The position numbers and the translations under genes are program-made. Shown one piece after another: positions 9,661 to 19,993 of a DNA stretch of 64,000 nucleotides; the stretch's first letter is position 1, and every line of letters begins with the position of its first letter. The DNA lies in contig JAJEKV010000016.1 in the NCBI GenBank assembly GCA_021234155.1, forward strand, positions 994,001 to 1,058,000, written 5' to 3'. Below the pieces are notes generated by a model. That model saw only the letters and a program-made list of their open reading frames with translations. It ran no database searches and had not been told where the DNA came from. Source of the DNA: Isoetes taiwanensis. Taxonomy: Eukaryota; Streptophyta; Lycopodiopsida; Isoetales; Isoetaceae.

Positions 9661-12600
9661 ATATTCTTTCTTGGAATGTTAGGGGAGTGGCTTCTTCCCC
9701 AAGCAAAAGGAGTAGATTGTCCCTTTATCTATCTAAGTTCTCCATGGATATATGTTGTTTTCAAGAGCACAAGTGCCGCAAAGGCGAGGTTCAAAAGCTG
9801 GCTAACATTTTGGGGCGTGATTATAATGTGCTTGTGGCGGCTGCTGATTCTGCTAAAGCAGGCGTTCTTACTGCATGGAAGCCCTCTTTGAATGTCACTT
9901 TCACTCAAGTGGGCAGGTTTGGTCGTTGGATAATTGTTAAGTGGAAAGAGCGGGGGCAAGAATGTGGTTTAGTGAATGTTTATGCTCACAATTATCCGCG
10001 TCAAAGGGGAGCTTTGTGGGCCTCTCTTCGTAGCAAAGTTCTCAGGCTGGGTAATAATGTGGCATGGTTGCTCATCGGAGATTTTAATATGGTTGAAATT
10101 GAGGAAGACAGATGTGGCAGGGGATCACAGGTGGTTTAGGGATTTGAGCGGGAGCAATGGCAACGCCTGCTGCATGACTGTGGCCTTGTGGAGATCGAGG
10201 GTGATCAATCCTTCACGTGGTGCAATGGATGGACAGGCCCCGACATGATCGTGGCTATTATAATGCAGTAGCTGCTGATTTTCTTCAGTTGCGGAGAACT
10301 AATTTGTTGGATAGTGCAGTCTCAGATCATAATCCGCAATGGTTCTCTACCGGACAACCTCTATGGCGAAGAGCTACAAAAACTTACTTCAAGCTCAACA
10401 CTAAACATTTGAAGGATAGTGAATTCATTGCAGGTTGTCGGAATGCATGGTCTCATGAATTCTCTCGTTGTGGTGGCATGGCTGGTATTGTTGCTGCTCT
10501 CAGGGCTGTTAAATCCTTTGCAAAACAGTGGGGTCATGCACAGGTGAGGTCAATTAACCGGGTTGTATCAGGAGTTACAGAGATGCCGTGCTCTTGCCCC
10601 TTCTTCTAGTGTTAGAGAGAAAGCAATCTTGACAGAGATTAAAGCCATTGAGACGGCCCATGTGAATCAAGCCAGGATAAAGGCTGGATTAGAATGGTTT
10701 AGATCTGGTGATAGATGCTCTCACTTCTTTTTTCGGACTGCTAAGAGGAGGCGTATGACGGCCTCTATTAACTCCCTTATTTTGCCTGATGGTTCAGAGT
10801 GTTCTGATCCGGTTCAGTTGAAGCAGTATCTTCACGACCACTTTTCCTCATTTTTTTCCAGACATCAGTTGCCCTTTCAGGAGGATATGCAATCTGCAGT
10901 CTTGTCGAAGGTCCACCCCATTGTATCAGCAGAGCAGCGTGCACACCTAGAATCAGACATCACCATTAATGACTTGCATTCAGCTGCTTCTCGTTTAAAG
11001 AAAGACAAGTGCCCTGGCCTAGATGGTTTCCCAGTGGAATTTTTCCAGGAATATTGGGATTGGTTGGGTTGCGATCTTTATAATGCTTTCTGTGAGTTTC
11101 GTAGGTTCAGAAGTTTGGATAAGATCCTTAATACTGGCTGTATTTCTCTTATTCCCAAGTGTAAAGAGCCGAAGACAATATCTGACTGGCGCCCTATCAC
11201 ATTATTGTCTTCCGTGTATAAAATATTTGCGAAGGCCCTTGCAGACAAAGTGCATGAAGTCTTGGCTGTATCAATCTCTCCTACTCAATCTGGATTCTTG
11301 CCAAGGAGGAGCATTTTAGACAATGTTGCTGCTGCGTATGAGGGTATGTATTGGGCCAGATTGAAAGGTCAACGTATAGTCTATCTTAAATTAGACTTTG
11401 CTAAGGCATATGACAGTGTACATTGGGAATTTTTAGAAAAAAGCCTCTTAACATTGGGCTTTGGTCAGCAGTTCACCAGTGATGTTATGCAGCTCCATAT
11501 CTCGGCACGGTCTACTGTGTTGTTTCAGGGGGAACCCTCCACTATTTTTTCAGTTGGGCGAGGTGTTCGCCAAGGGTGCCCATTAGCTCCACTGTTGTTC
11601 ACAATAGTAGCTGAGGTCCTCTCACAGCTATTTGCTAAGGCCGTGCAGGATGGGATAGTGCAGGGGTTGAGTATGGAGGATGGTTCACAGGAGATTTGTA
11701 ACCAGTACGCTGATGACACGTTCCTCTTTCTTGTTGCTGATACGGACAATCTTCAGAATGCAAAGCTTCTTCTTGATACTTTCTCTTTAGCATCTGGAGT
11801 TCTTGTTAGTTGGCCAAAGTGTTCTGCATTATGGATGCTTGATGGGGTTGTGCCTCCTTGTGTTGCGGAGTTTCCTTGGAAGGTGCTTCCTCATGGGAAG
11901 GCTACTAAACTTCTTGGTATTCCTGTGGGCATTCATATTTCTACCTCTGATGCTTGGGATATTATCATAGAAGGGTTGCGTAAGCATTTATTTTGGTGCA
12001 ATACTGCTAAGGTCTCTCTGCCAGCGCGAATAACTGTTGCTAAGCATGTTTTAAGTAATTCCCATGTCTATATGGCCTCTGCCCTTCTGGCTTCTCAATC
12101 AAAATTTCAGGTGATTGTTACTATTGTCCGTAATTTTATTTGGGGTGGGACTGAGGAGCATGCAAATGCACGGTCAAGGTTGCATGGTCCAAATGCACCA
12201 AGCCGAAATTTGCAGGTGGTTTGGGTATGATAGACTTCCATTTGCAGAGTAAGATTCTAATTTCTAAATTCATCTGGAGGATCCTCAAGGATATGGTTGA
12301 CTCACCTGGAGTGCGGTTGGTAAGGTAGTCACTTGCACATTGTGTTCCTTTTGGGAAAGCTTCATTAAAACCGCTTCTTCCTTGGAGTCTCTTTTATCAG
12401 CTATGCTCTTTTCCTAATGCCTCTCCTTTTTTGAAAGGCTTGCTGGAGTCTTGGGAGACAATACGGACCCTATTTCGTATTGATCTTGTTGCATATCATC
12501 AGTTGAGTGCCCCTTGTTGGTGGATACCTGTGGAAAATAATCTTCCACTTTGTGCCTCGGTTCATCCATTAACTCAACGGCGCTGGAGGTTAGCAGGAAT

Positions 12601-13375
12601 CTTGACAGTTGCGGCATGGTATGATTCTGGCCAGTTAACGACATAGCAAATCTTTCAAACGAAATTCTCATTGTCTCGATGGGACAGACCTATTTGGCAA
12701 AAGATTGCTAGTACTCTGCCATTGATTGCTCCAGAGGATATTGAAGGGTGCATGTGGGTTTCCCACCAGAGTGTTCACGAGCATAGGCTTGTGAACTCTA
12801 TGTATAGGCTGCTGGTCAATAGTGATATCCTTCCACCATCCACTAGGTGGTCCCTTCAGCTTTCACCTCCTAATTGGAGACGTATGTGGACTTGGGCTTG
12901 GGATAAACTACTCCATCCTAAGGTGGCGGTGCTTTGGTGGCAGATTCTTCACAGATGCCCTCGTGTGAACGTGCTTGTCCACAGATTTGATCCTCGAGTG
13001 TCAGCACTCTGCCCACTGTGCAAGCAAAGGGACGAGACCATTGAGCATTGTTTCTTTTTATGTGTTCATCTCCAGCCTGTTTGGTCTTGGCTGTTTTCTC
13101 TTTTTCATGTGACATAGCAAGTGCTTCTGGCTATTTATCCGGATGCTTGGAATAAGTTGCGGAGCCAAGCATTTCATTTAGCATCAGGATGGTTATTGTG
13201 GTCTATCTGGAAGCGCAGAAGACTGTGTATCTTTCAGGGTTTGGATATTCCTCTTGCAGTCGTCCTCCAGGACGCACAAGCTAGAATCGCTAAGGCATAT
13301 CATTGTTCTTCGCTTGCTCCTGCCAAGCGACAGTTGATATTTGAGTCCTATTTGAGTGTGCTGTCTTATGCATAG
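9657..13375 (+). pseudogene. LINE ORF2: endonuclease and reverse transcriptase, broken
   Basis: The start at 9657 reads MNILSWNVRG, the N-terminus of an APE-type endonuclease. WLLIGDFNM and VSDHNP give the catalytic GDFN and SDH motifs. Reverse transcriptase follows from about 10990: CPGLDGFPVEFF, LKLDFAKAYDSV, GVRQGCPLAPLLF, then QYADDTFLF with the catalytic Asp pair (about 11703). The C-terminus (12880-13090) has the zf-RVT pattern CPLCKQRDETIEHCFFLC. There is no RNase H. Disruptions are a stop at 10137, a frameshift near 10235, a frame change near 10570, a stop at 12228, another near 12328, and stops at 12643 and 13115. The enzyme would copy LINE RNA at a nicked target if intact; this copy cannot. 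Confidence 0.9.
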
Positions 13376-13494
13376 GCTGGTGGTTCTACTCAGTGGATCA
13401 TGATTATCCTCTGAGACTTTATTCCCGCCTCTGCATTTGTATTTTGCTTTTGGCTTGAAGTTTCAATAAAGTTTGTCGTTCTTCAAAAAAAAAA

Positions 13495-13512
13495 ATACCG
13501 ATATGTTATTTG
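13495..13512. repeat. Target-site duplication of the LINE, right copy
   Basis: This is identical to 7705-7722 and follows the LINE A tract directly. Removing 7723-13512 rejoins the transposase reading frame. Confidence 0.92.
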
Positions 13513-14232
13513 AACCAAAATGGTAATCTGGTTATTGACCCAACACATCGACTGCACCTCCTCTTGTTCCTTGAATGTATAGTTCTCTGCAAAATCCACT
13601 ACCGAAAGACATGCATCTGCTGGAAGATTCTCTAAAAGCTCCTTAAATTGTTTTGCCTGCCATTAGTATCTGAAATTATGCAGTGGAAAGATCTTTAGAC
13701 GTTTTTTCAGTTTATTTAGAAGCTCCTTGGGTTTTGTCTCATTATTTTTATGAGTTAATCTCCTACCAGAACTCGAAACGACGACTTTCTTGTAATCAAT
13801 GTAGTCCCATTTCACTTTCATGTTACTGCCACTTTCTTCCATGGGACATGACTGAAACTTCTTGATTCCACATGACTCACAATCTCAAAGGGTGCATGCC
13901 TTCTTGTGAAACTCATCATTCATTCTTTGGACACAATATAGATCTCCACAGGCTTCATTGTTGTACTTGCAACTTTATGCTGGTGTGCCCTGCATTGACC
14001 AAGTTCATGTGATCTACATACATCACAGATGCAAGTGCAATCCTTTGGATGTTTGGTTCTCATTCCATTGAGTCCATCCACTAGTATTTGCATCCTCACA
14101 TGCTGAATGCAACACTATTTTTAAGTCCTTCAATTTCACAACAAACCAGGGTTTTAGCTTCTCAAATGCTCGAAGACGGATCTTAATTTGTGGTTGTTGG
14201 TCCTTGAACCTCTTGAACAATAGCATATGCAT
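13495..14232 (-). pseudogene. Transposase-like protein of copy A, proximal part
   Basis: This is the upstream part of the gene cut by the LINE. From 14232 it encodes FKDQQPQIKIRLRAFEKLKP, aligning with the EFNEMKISQRTFELLKPSFV stretch of copy B. A Cys cluster follows (DCTCICDVC, near 14045-14015, in a shifted frame) matching ECNCNCAVC of copy B. Just before the LINE it reads VVDFAENYTFKEQEEVQSMC (about 13600-13550). DFAENY is the first conserved acidic motif of the family. Frame changes and a poorly conserved stretch around 13650-13990 indicate decay or introns. The N-terminal HTH region found in copy B is missing; the gene ends abruptly at a CACCAC-rich tract. Confidence 0.65.
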
Positions 14233-14239
14233 GAAATGA

Positions 14240-14530
14240 ACACTAAACTATTAGGATGTGTACATCACACCACACCATGCACCACACTATGCCCCACACG
14301 CATCATATTCACCAGACTGAGCACCTTAGTGTTGTGTACATTACCATACACCACACCACACCATACCATGCAACACACATATCATAACCACTAAATAGAC
14401 CATACTAAACTCATGCCACACCACACACTGTAGAGCACGTACTATGTACCACACACTCTATACCACACATTCTACATGCTATATACCATCCACCACACCT
14501 ACCATACACCAAATGTATGGTGATAGCAAG
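14240..14530. repeat. CACCAC-rich low-complexity tract at the right edge of copy A
   Basis: CACCACAC, ACACCATAC and related words fill this stretch. It is the strand complement in composition of the GTGGTG tract at 3961-4262, so the two tracts flank copy A in inverted orientation. Confidence 0.55.
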
Positions 14531-14539
14531 GAGTGATGG

Positions 14540-14945
14540 GACATGGTGGAGTGTGGTGGTGGGAGAAAGTGGGCTTCAAATGCGGTGCTAATGAAGAATG
14601 TGATAAATATTCATTTTTCCCTTCCTGAAGCTGTGTGGTTACCATTTTCTCCCGCTGCCGGCCGCGCTCTGTTTCTTCGAGTACTTACACCTTTGAGATC
14701 CTTTGATCTCCCATTATATTGTATCCCACTCTCATCAGTTCTTGACTGTTAGCTTTCGGATAGGCCCATATTATATCCGGACTCCCTATTGGTTCACCCC
14801 ATGCCTACTGAAGCACTTATGCAAACAACCTACACTATCCTGGTAAGTGACCATACCTGGTCATTGCATTCGTGCACCCGCACCTGCACCCACATTCGCA
14901 CCCGCCTTTGGCTATTGTTCTTGTATAAAAATATGTGATGCAAAT
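14540..14945. other. Non-coding stretch with a CACCCGCACC short repeat
   Basis: No gene is supported. CACCCGCACCTGCACCCACA near 14875 is a small local repeat. Confidence 0.3.
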
Positions 14946-15513
14946 TTAGTTGGCCCTCTTATCTTCACCCTCCTCGGAAGTGACCGAGGAGGAATCGCCG
15001 GAGCTTCCCTCGGAAGACTCTCCCTCGGAAGATTCTCCCTCCGTTTCCGGGTCGGGGACCACATACAGGGGTTGCCGTTGTGCATAATACAGTTCTCTAA
15101 ACAATGTCATGATAATTTCATACACCCGCTCTTTAGATATTAAATCTGGCTCAGCTTCCGTTTCATTGAACCACCATGTTACAAAGGAGTCCAGATCCAG
15201 CACAATCGTGGTCTCAGGACGTGCCATCTTTACAACACAAGAAACATCCGGGGTTAGTCCACAAGGACTAAGTGGGGAGGAGCATTGGGGTCTACACATG
15301 CATGTAAAATAATAACAATAATACGTACAATACCTGATACGTGGATGCTCCCTCTGCAAGGTTAGCACATTCATAAAGAAATACCATTTCCATATCCATG
15401 CATCCTACATGCCAAGTGTAATCCTTGGGTGGCGACCCCAAGGAGACCACTCTCTCCATCTGTACGTACAGGGCTAAACTCATCCAACAGGCCCTCAGGC
15501 CGGATGCGGAGTT
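14946..15513 (-). pseudogene. Two-exon fragment of an unknown acidic protein
   Basis: I do not recognise this gene. A minus-strand open stretch at 15513-15334 encodes PPKDYTWHVGCMDMEMVFLY and ends at a donor-like CAG|GTATTG. A second open stretch, 15227-14946, starts with ATG (MARPETTIVLDLDSFVTWWF) after an acceptor-like TTGTAAAG. It ends in an acidic Ser/Glu tail with repeated GESSEG and SSG words. Normal amino-acid composition and plausible splice signals argue for real coding sequence. The 5' side stops exactly at a foldback element (15515), so upstream exons are missing. It could be a host-gene remnant or part of another transposon. Confidence 0.4.
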
Positions 15514-15514
15514 C

Positions 15515-16063
15515 ATTAGGGATTTTTTGAGATCATAAAAGGGCCTTCTAAGAACTGCTGACTAAGCTATATGAACTACCAATCAGAAAATAGAACTGGT
15601 AATCTAGTCAGCAAAACAGTTATAACTAACTCACTGGATCACATTTTCTAATATAAGTGTTGATAGAAAAGTCCAAATGAGCTCTTGTTTGGTGCAATAG
15701 ATAGATCTCATTGAGATCTTTCCAACCTTGGGTGGTTTGCATATCTTTTAGCCCCGTAGGATAGTAAAAAATGGTAAAAACTATATTTTTTTGGAGTTTT
15801 GACAATCATAAGTGGTTAAAATATGTGCGAAGCTCCTAAGGTTGAAAAGATCTCAATGAGATCTATCTATTGCACTAAACTAGAGCTCATTTGGACTTTT
15901 CTATCAATAGTTATGCGAAAAAATGTGATCCAGTGAGTTAGTTATAACAGTTTTGCTGACTGGACCCGTCAGGCTCTGATTTCTGATTGGTAGTTCATTT
16001 ATCTTCGTTTGGCTTAGTTGGCATGTTTTGAAGGCCCTTTTTTAATCTCAAAAAAACCCTAAT
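15515..16063. repeat. Foldback (MITE-like) element with long inverted arms
   Basis: The ends are ATTAGGG...GAGATC and its complement ATCTCAAAAAAACCCTAAT. The arms (about 15515-15770 and 15805-16063) pair over most of their length: for example GATAGATCTCATTGAGATCT at 15705 pairs with AGATCTCAATGAGATCTATC at 15849. The loop is about 35 bases. There is no coding capacity and no clear target duplication. Confidence 0.75.
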
Positions 16064-16555
16064 GACACGGCCACCCCACCCCTCCGAAGGTGGGCCGTTG
16101 AATGCACATGCACAACATTCTTGCTACAAGTGCACTACATTCATAATATCCTCTTAGATACATCAAACTATAGGTGCCCCATACCCCTTCATACTTATAG
16201 ACATTCTTAACATTACACATAACATTCTACATCGTATTCTAGCTATGCATATTCTTTTCCATACTCTAGACGGCAACAACATTCACTTGGTATCAGAGCC
16301 CAAAGTTTCTGACAACCTTCGGGCCATGGGAATTAAGGGCTAGAAACTTAAGACGTCTACTCGAAAATAGAGATGTTTTATGGAAAATAACCATTGCCAT
16401 TATTTTCCAGGTGATTAGCAGGATGTCTGGAAGTGATGATAACGGTTCAGGAGCTGGGGGAAGTGGTACTGCTCCTACCATAACTGAGCAGATTTTGGCA
16501 GCTATGCAGCAGCAGCTTGCCACCATGCAGCAGCAACTTGCCGCCAAGATGAGGT
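16064..16555 (+). mobile_element. LTR retrotransposon fragment: LTR end, primer site, gag start
   Basis: A 3' LTR-like segment precedes TGGTATCAGAGC at 16288-16299, the standard primer-binding site complementary to initiator tRNA-Met. From ATG at 16423 a gag-like N-terminus reads MSGSDDNGSGAGGSGTAP and then a Gln-rich helix (AAMQQQLATMQQQLAAKM). The frame stops at about 16567, where transposon copy B begins, so the element is truncated. A second LTR was not found. The family is not assignable from this fragment. Confidence 0.6.
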
Positions 16556-17160
16556 CAACAAGGTTTTAAAGCAACTAAAGATGGAAACCTAAGTACATAA
16601 AAGTCAACTCCCTCATCATCTTCTGGATGTGCATTTACAGCAAAGTTATCTCCAACTTCTAGAAGAGAACTAAGGTAATCTACTTCTTCATCTTCTTCTT
16701 CTTCTTCTTCATCTTCTTCTTCTTCCCCCTGAGTAATTGCTGTGGATGTTTCTCTAGCAACAGAATTCATCTTTAGTTTAAGTTCTGCTGTGAACCATGC
16801 TCCCAAACGTGCTTTGTTCGTGCAATCATCCCTTTTACCATGAAAGCAATAGGAACAATAGCAAGAGAGGCACCTGTAAGCAACTAGAGCAGACCATTTG
16901 CCTCCAAAAATCACTAGTGGATTTATAAACATGGTTCTTGGCACTACAGAAGTTACCATCACCACAAACAGCACAATTACAATTGCATTCTTTGTGCACT
17001 CCATTTGGATCTGTTCTGATTTTGTTGAGTGCTTGCATCACATACTCAAAGTGCATGTGATATTGGCAGCAACAGGTCTCTCTTTCTTTTAAACGCCTCA
17101 CAAAAGATGGCTTCAGCAATTCAAATGTGCGCTGTGAAATCTTCATTTCATTGAATTCCC

Positions 17161-17512
17161 TGTTCACTGGTTGCTGGTTCTGCAGTGATTTCTGGCTTCC
17201 TGATAAGCCGGAGTTTGTAATGAGTTCTAATCCTTGGTGATATAGAGATTGAGCCCATAACTGCTGTAAATTGGTTTGGTCCTGTGCTGAAGGGAGAATA
17301 GGCCTGGATCCATTCCTTTTGTTCTAATTTCACTTGGAAATTGCTTTAGTCTTTGTTCTGGATTCGGTTGGGTGGAGAACTGGATGCCCAAATCCTTTGG
17401 TTGTGGAAACCAAAGCTAATGTACTCTTCCTAAAGATTGTTTCTTCTATACTTTGTCTGTGCAACTGTGGTTTAAAGAAATTACGTCTTTAAGTTTCCCT
17501 TAGAGCGTATCA
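17161..17512 (+). repeat. Left LTR (5'-truncated?) of the gag-only element
   Basis: It starts TGTTCACTGG and ends AGCGTATCA, and differs from the right copy by very few bases (for example GGATTC versus GGATCC near 17360 and 19842). It abuts transposase exon 2, forming ACAG|GGAATTC at the junction as read on the minus strand. Confidence 0.85.
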
Positions 17513-17514
17513 AG

Positions 17515-17526
17515 TGGTATCAGAGC
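17515..17526 (+). promoter_or_regulatory. Primer-binding site, initiator tRNA-Met
   Basis: TGGTATCAGAGC lies two bases after the left LTR. It is complementary to the 3' end of plant initiator tRNA-Met and would prime minus-strand DNA synthesis. Confidence 0.9.
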
Positions 17527-17549
17527 GAGTTGATCCTCAGATCTGATCA

Positions 17550-18682
17550 ATGGCCCAACGCTTCAATGTTACTGAAGCGCAGTATCAGCAAGCCTTGTCT
17601 AATGCTGGTTACATTGCATCTCAGTCAGCATTGCCTATGCCTAGTAGCCAGCAAGAGTATGACCGGCAAGTGGAATTGTTGGCTATTCTGTACCGCTTCC
17701 TTCCTGATATTTATCAGCAACCTCCTCTGCCTAATAGTCCTCCTCCAGCAAATCCTCCACCGCCACCTAAGTTGAGAAAATGGTTAGAGAAAGCGGCGCC
17801 GTCTTTCAAAGGGGGAAAGACAAAGCCTGTCAAGGTTGTTAGCTTTATCAGCCAATGGGAAAAGTTCTTTGAACGAGTGCAGGCAACAGATGTGGAAAGG
17901 CTGCAAGCCATGGACACTTATTTGAAAGATCGAGCTCAAGCATGGTGGCAAGGCAGACGAGAGTGTGATCCCAGGATCATTAATTGGGAAGGTTTCAAAA
18001 CGGCTTTTGCCCTCTAACTATCACAGTGAGTTACGCAGGGAATGGGATCGCCTGAAACAGGGGGAGACTGAGAGTATTCAGTCCTATACATCCAAATTCA
18101 CTCATTTAGCGGCACTAATAAGAAATTTGGATGGGAAAGAGCTTCTAAGGAAATATGTCAGCGGATGTAGGGATGATATTTATGCGGAAATGGAAATATT
18201 TTTCCCAAAAGATTTAAATGAAGCCATAAAACTAGCATCCGCAGTGGAGCGGAAACTAGATCCAAAGTCTAGGAAGTTTGATATCTGGGATGAGGAAACT
18301 TCAGACCAAGAGGGCAAAAAGGGTGGCAAAGAGAAAAATGGAAAAGCGTGAGGAAGGAAGTCAAATTAAACTGCGGAAGGAAATTAAGGAACCAAAGGGT
18401 GGATGCTATAGATGCGGAGGAAAGCATTTCCTAAGGGATTGCCCGTTTGGGGAAGGGGAAATCACAAAAGTGGAGCCATCTAAACCTCAAAAGGTTGTAC
18501 CAATACATGCTATAGAAGGTCCCAAGCCCGTGGTTGTAGAAATGCATGCTATTGAAGGTCCTAAGCCCGTGGAGGATGTACCTGGGACCTCTAAAGCTGC
18601 TGAAGATTGGAAGAAATGTGAGGAACGGGCAAAGGCTATAGCCAAAGAAAGGAAGTGGCTCCAAATTGGAACTATGGGGTAA
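17550..18682 (+). pseudogene. Gag polyprotein of the gag-only element, frameshifted
   Basis: ATG at 17550 begins MAQRFNVTEAQYQQALSNAG. A Pro-rich linker (PPPANPPPPPKLRKW) leads into the retrotransposon gag domain, with FISQWEKFFERVQATDVERL, QAWWQGR and, after a frameshift near 18005, YHSELRREWDRLKQGE. After a second frame change near 18300 a zinc knuckle CYRCGGKHFLRDC appears (CX2CX3HX4C, a spacing common in plant gypsy Gags). The HAIEGPKPV motif is then repeated twice. The protein would package element RNA. Two frameshifts suggest that this copy is inactive. Confidence 0.75.
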
Positions 18683-18869
18683 AAATCATAAAATTACATT
18701 TCTCCTAGGATAAGATTCGTAAGATTTGATTTGATTTGATTTGGGTTTGTAATATTTGATTTTTATGTGGAATAAAAATTAAATTATTATGAAAGCAAGG
18801 TGCATAAGATGTAATTTTGAAAGGTGGAAATTGTTGTATTGGAACAATAGGCCTAACAAAATTACATTA

Positions 18870-19025
18870 GTACCGTGGAGGTACGACAAAATACTAATAT
18901 ATCAACTAGTATCGCGGAGATACAAAAGTTTAGTATCGTGGAGATACTATCAATAAGTACCATGGAGGTACAAACAATAGTGATGTGCCGTGGAGGTACA
19001 AGGATCTACCGTACTGTGGAAGTAC
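18870..19025. repeat. Array of six 15-nt hairpins, GTAYY-NYGGA-RRTAC
   Basis: Six units lie at 18870, 18909, 18933, 18957, 18985 and 19011, each 15 bases long: GTACCGTGGAGGTAC, GTATCGCGGAGATAC, GTATCGTGGAGATAC, GTACCATGGAGGTAC, GTGCCGTGGAGGTAC and GTACTGTGGAAGTAC. Each is a 5-bp stem with a 5-base loop ending in GGA. Where one stem strand changes (C to T), the partner changes too (G to A); one unit has a G:T pair instead. Spacing is 24-39 bases. The array lies between gag and the right LTR of the gag-only element. Confidence 0.85.
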
Positions 19026-19368
19026 GTACATATCTGTAACTATTCCTTCAGACGTATGGGGCAATCGCCTTGAGAAGGGATGGGGCCCATTGGAGCGTCT
19101 TTGGAAGATCGCGGACGATCTTCTTTAAGAAGGGATGGATTGATATGGGGGCATGCTAGGGGGAGTGGTCCAGCGGAAAGAAGACTAAGGCAATGGGGAT
19201 ACTTGGGAAACAATGGTTACAAGGTACCATGGAACATGGGGCAAGACATTATCAATATCATTAAGCAACCATTAGATAAGAAAGATAAGGGAAAATATCT
19301 TATTTTAAAAGAAAAGGGCAATTACACGAAATAGACTTCGTGCAAATATCTGATTGCTATTCCTGCAA
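19026..19368 (+). other. 3' internal region of the gag-only element
   Basis: This is non-coding sequence between the hairpin array and the purine tract. A short ORF at 19080-19334 has no recognisable features and is probably chance. Confidence 0.35.
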
Positions 19369-19387
19369 CAAAAAGGGTGGATCGGGA
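19369..19387 (+). promoter_or_regulatory. Candidate polypurine tract of the gag-only element
   Basis: ACAAAAAGGGTGGATCGGG is nearly all purine. It is a better plus-strand primer than the mixed sequence directly before 19642 (GAGCTCCTGGGTCTGCC). If used, the LTR begins near 19391. Confidence 0.4.
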
Positions 19388-19641
19388 TAGTATGAAAATA
19401 GCATGGCGACCACCTTTTTCTGGCAAAAAGGCCCGATTGGGCTATAACAGAGAGTCAGAGGCCAGTTCCGGGTACAGAGACATCATCGCTCTTGATTCCG
19501 GCTTCTGCAAAACAGACCCGGCTCTTTGAAAATATCTGTTCCGGCAGCAACAACTTGGTTCTTGGATGCTGCTGATTAAATCCGACCTGTCAAGCGCTGA
19601 TCTAGCTGAAGACCTTGTAGGCGGAGCTCCTGGGTCTGCCC

Positions 19642-19993
19642 TGTTCACTGGTTGCTGGTTCTGCAGTGATTTCTGGCTTCCTGATAAGCCGGAGTTTGTA
19701 ATGAGTTCTAATCCTTGGTGATATAGAGATTGAGCCCATAACTGCTGTAAATTGGTTTGGTCCTGTGCTGAAGGGAGAATAGGCCTGGATCCATTCCTTT
19801 TGTTCTAATTTCACTTGGAAATTGCTTTAGTCTTTGTTCTGGATCCGGTTGGGTGGAGAACTGGATGCCCAAATCCTTTGGTTGTGGAAACCAAAGCTAA
19901 TGTACTCTTCCTAAAGATTGTTTCTTCTATACTTTGTCTGTGCAACTGTGGTTTAAAGAAATTACGTCTTTAAGTTTCCCTTAGAGCGTATCA
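19642..19993 (+). repeat. Right LTR (part shared with the left copy) of the gag-only element
   Basis: This is the direct repeat of 17161-17512, from TGTTCACTGG to GCGTATCA. The full right LTR may start upstream, near 19391. Confidence 0.85.

Larger units (their letters stand above)
7723..13494 (+). mobile_element. Near full-length plant LINE (L1 type) inserted in the copy A transposase gene
   Basis: A 5772-bp insertion has an 18-bp target duplication, a 5' leader of about 186 bases, ORF1, ORF2 and a short 3' UTR. The 3' UTR contains AATAAAG (about 13465) and ends in an A tract. ORF1 stop and ORF2 start overlap as ATGA at 9657-9660. The element interrupts an exon of the transposase between the codons for QITYRYD and ADEIIKK. 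The intact boundaries and long ORF1 suggest a fairly recent insertion. ORF2 is nevertheless broken. Confidence 0.93.
4264..14232. mobile_element. Two-gene DNA transposon, copy A (both genes present, degraded)
   Basis: Two convergent pseudogenes face each other: an accessory gene on the plus strand (4264-6548) and a transposase gene on the minus strand (14232-6634). Their 3' ends lie about 85 bases apart. Both proteins match those of copies B and C, which shows that the genes belong to one mobile unit. The transposase gene is split by a LINE at 7723-13494. Neither gene keeps its N-terminal part. The terminal sequence seen in copies B and C is absent on both sides, so the element ends are lost and replaced by GTGGTG/CACCAC tracts. 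Confidence 0.7.
17161..19993 (+). mobile_element. Gag-only LTR retrotransposon (TR-GAG type) in the copy B intron
   Basis: Near-identical direct repeats of 352 bp (17161-17512 and 19642-19993) flank 2.1 kb. That interval holds a tRNA-Met primer site, a gag reading frame with a zinc knuckle and no pol. This is the layout described for plant TR-GAG elements, which depend on an autonomous partner for reverse transcriptase and integrase. The bases flanking the two repeats (TTCCC and CAAAG) are not a duplication. A purine-rich tract at 19369-19387 followed by TATGAAAA suggests that the right LTR really starts near 19391. If so, the left LTR has lost its first ~250 bases. Confidence 0.75.

Noticed and set aside
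16640-16740. Acidic Glu run as a separate gene
   Set aside because: It is in frame with the copy B transposase C-terminus and is kept within that pseudogene.
19625-19641. Polypurine tract directly before the shared LTR part of the gag-only element
   Set aside because: The sequence is mixed (GAGCTCCTGGGTCTGCC). The purine run at 19369-19387 is a better candidate.
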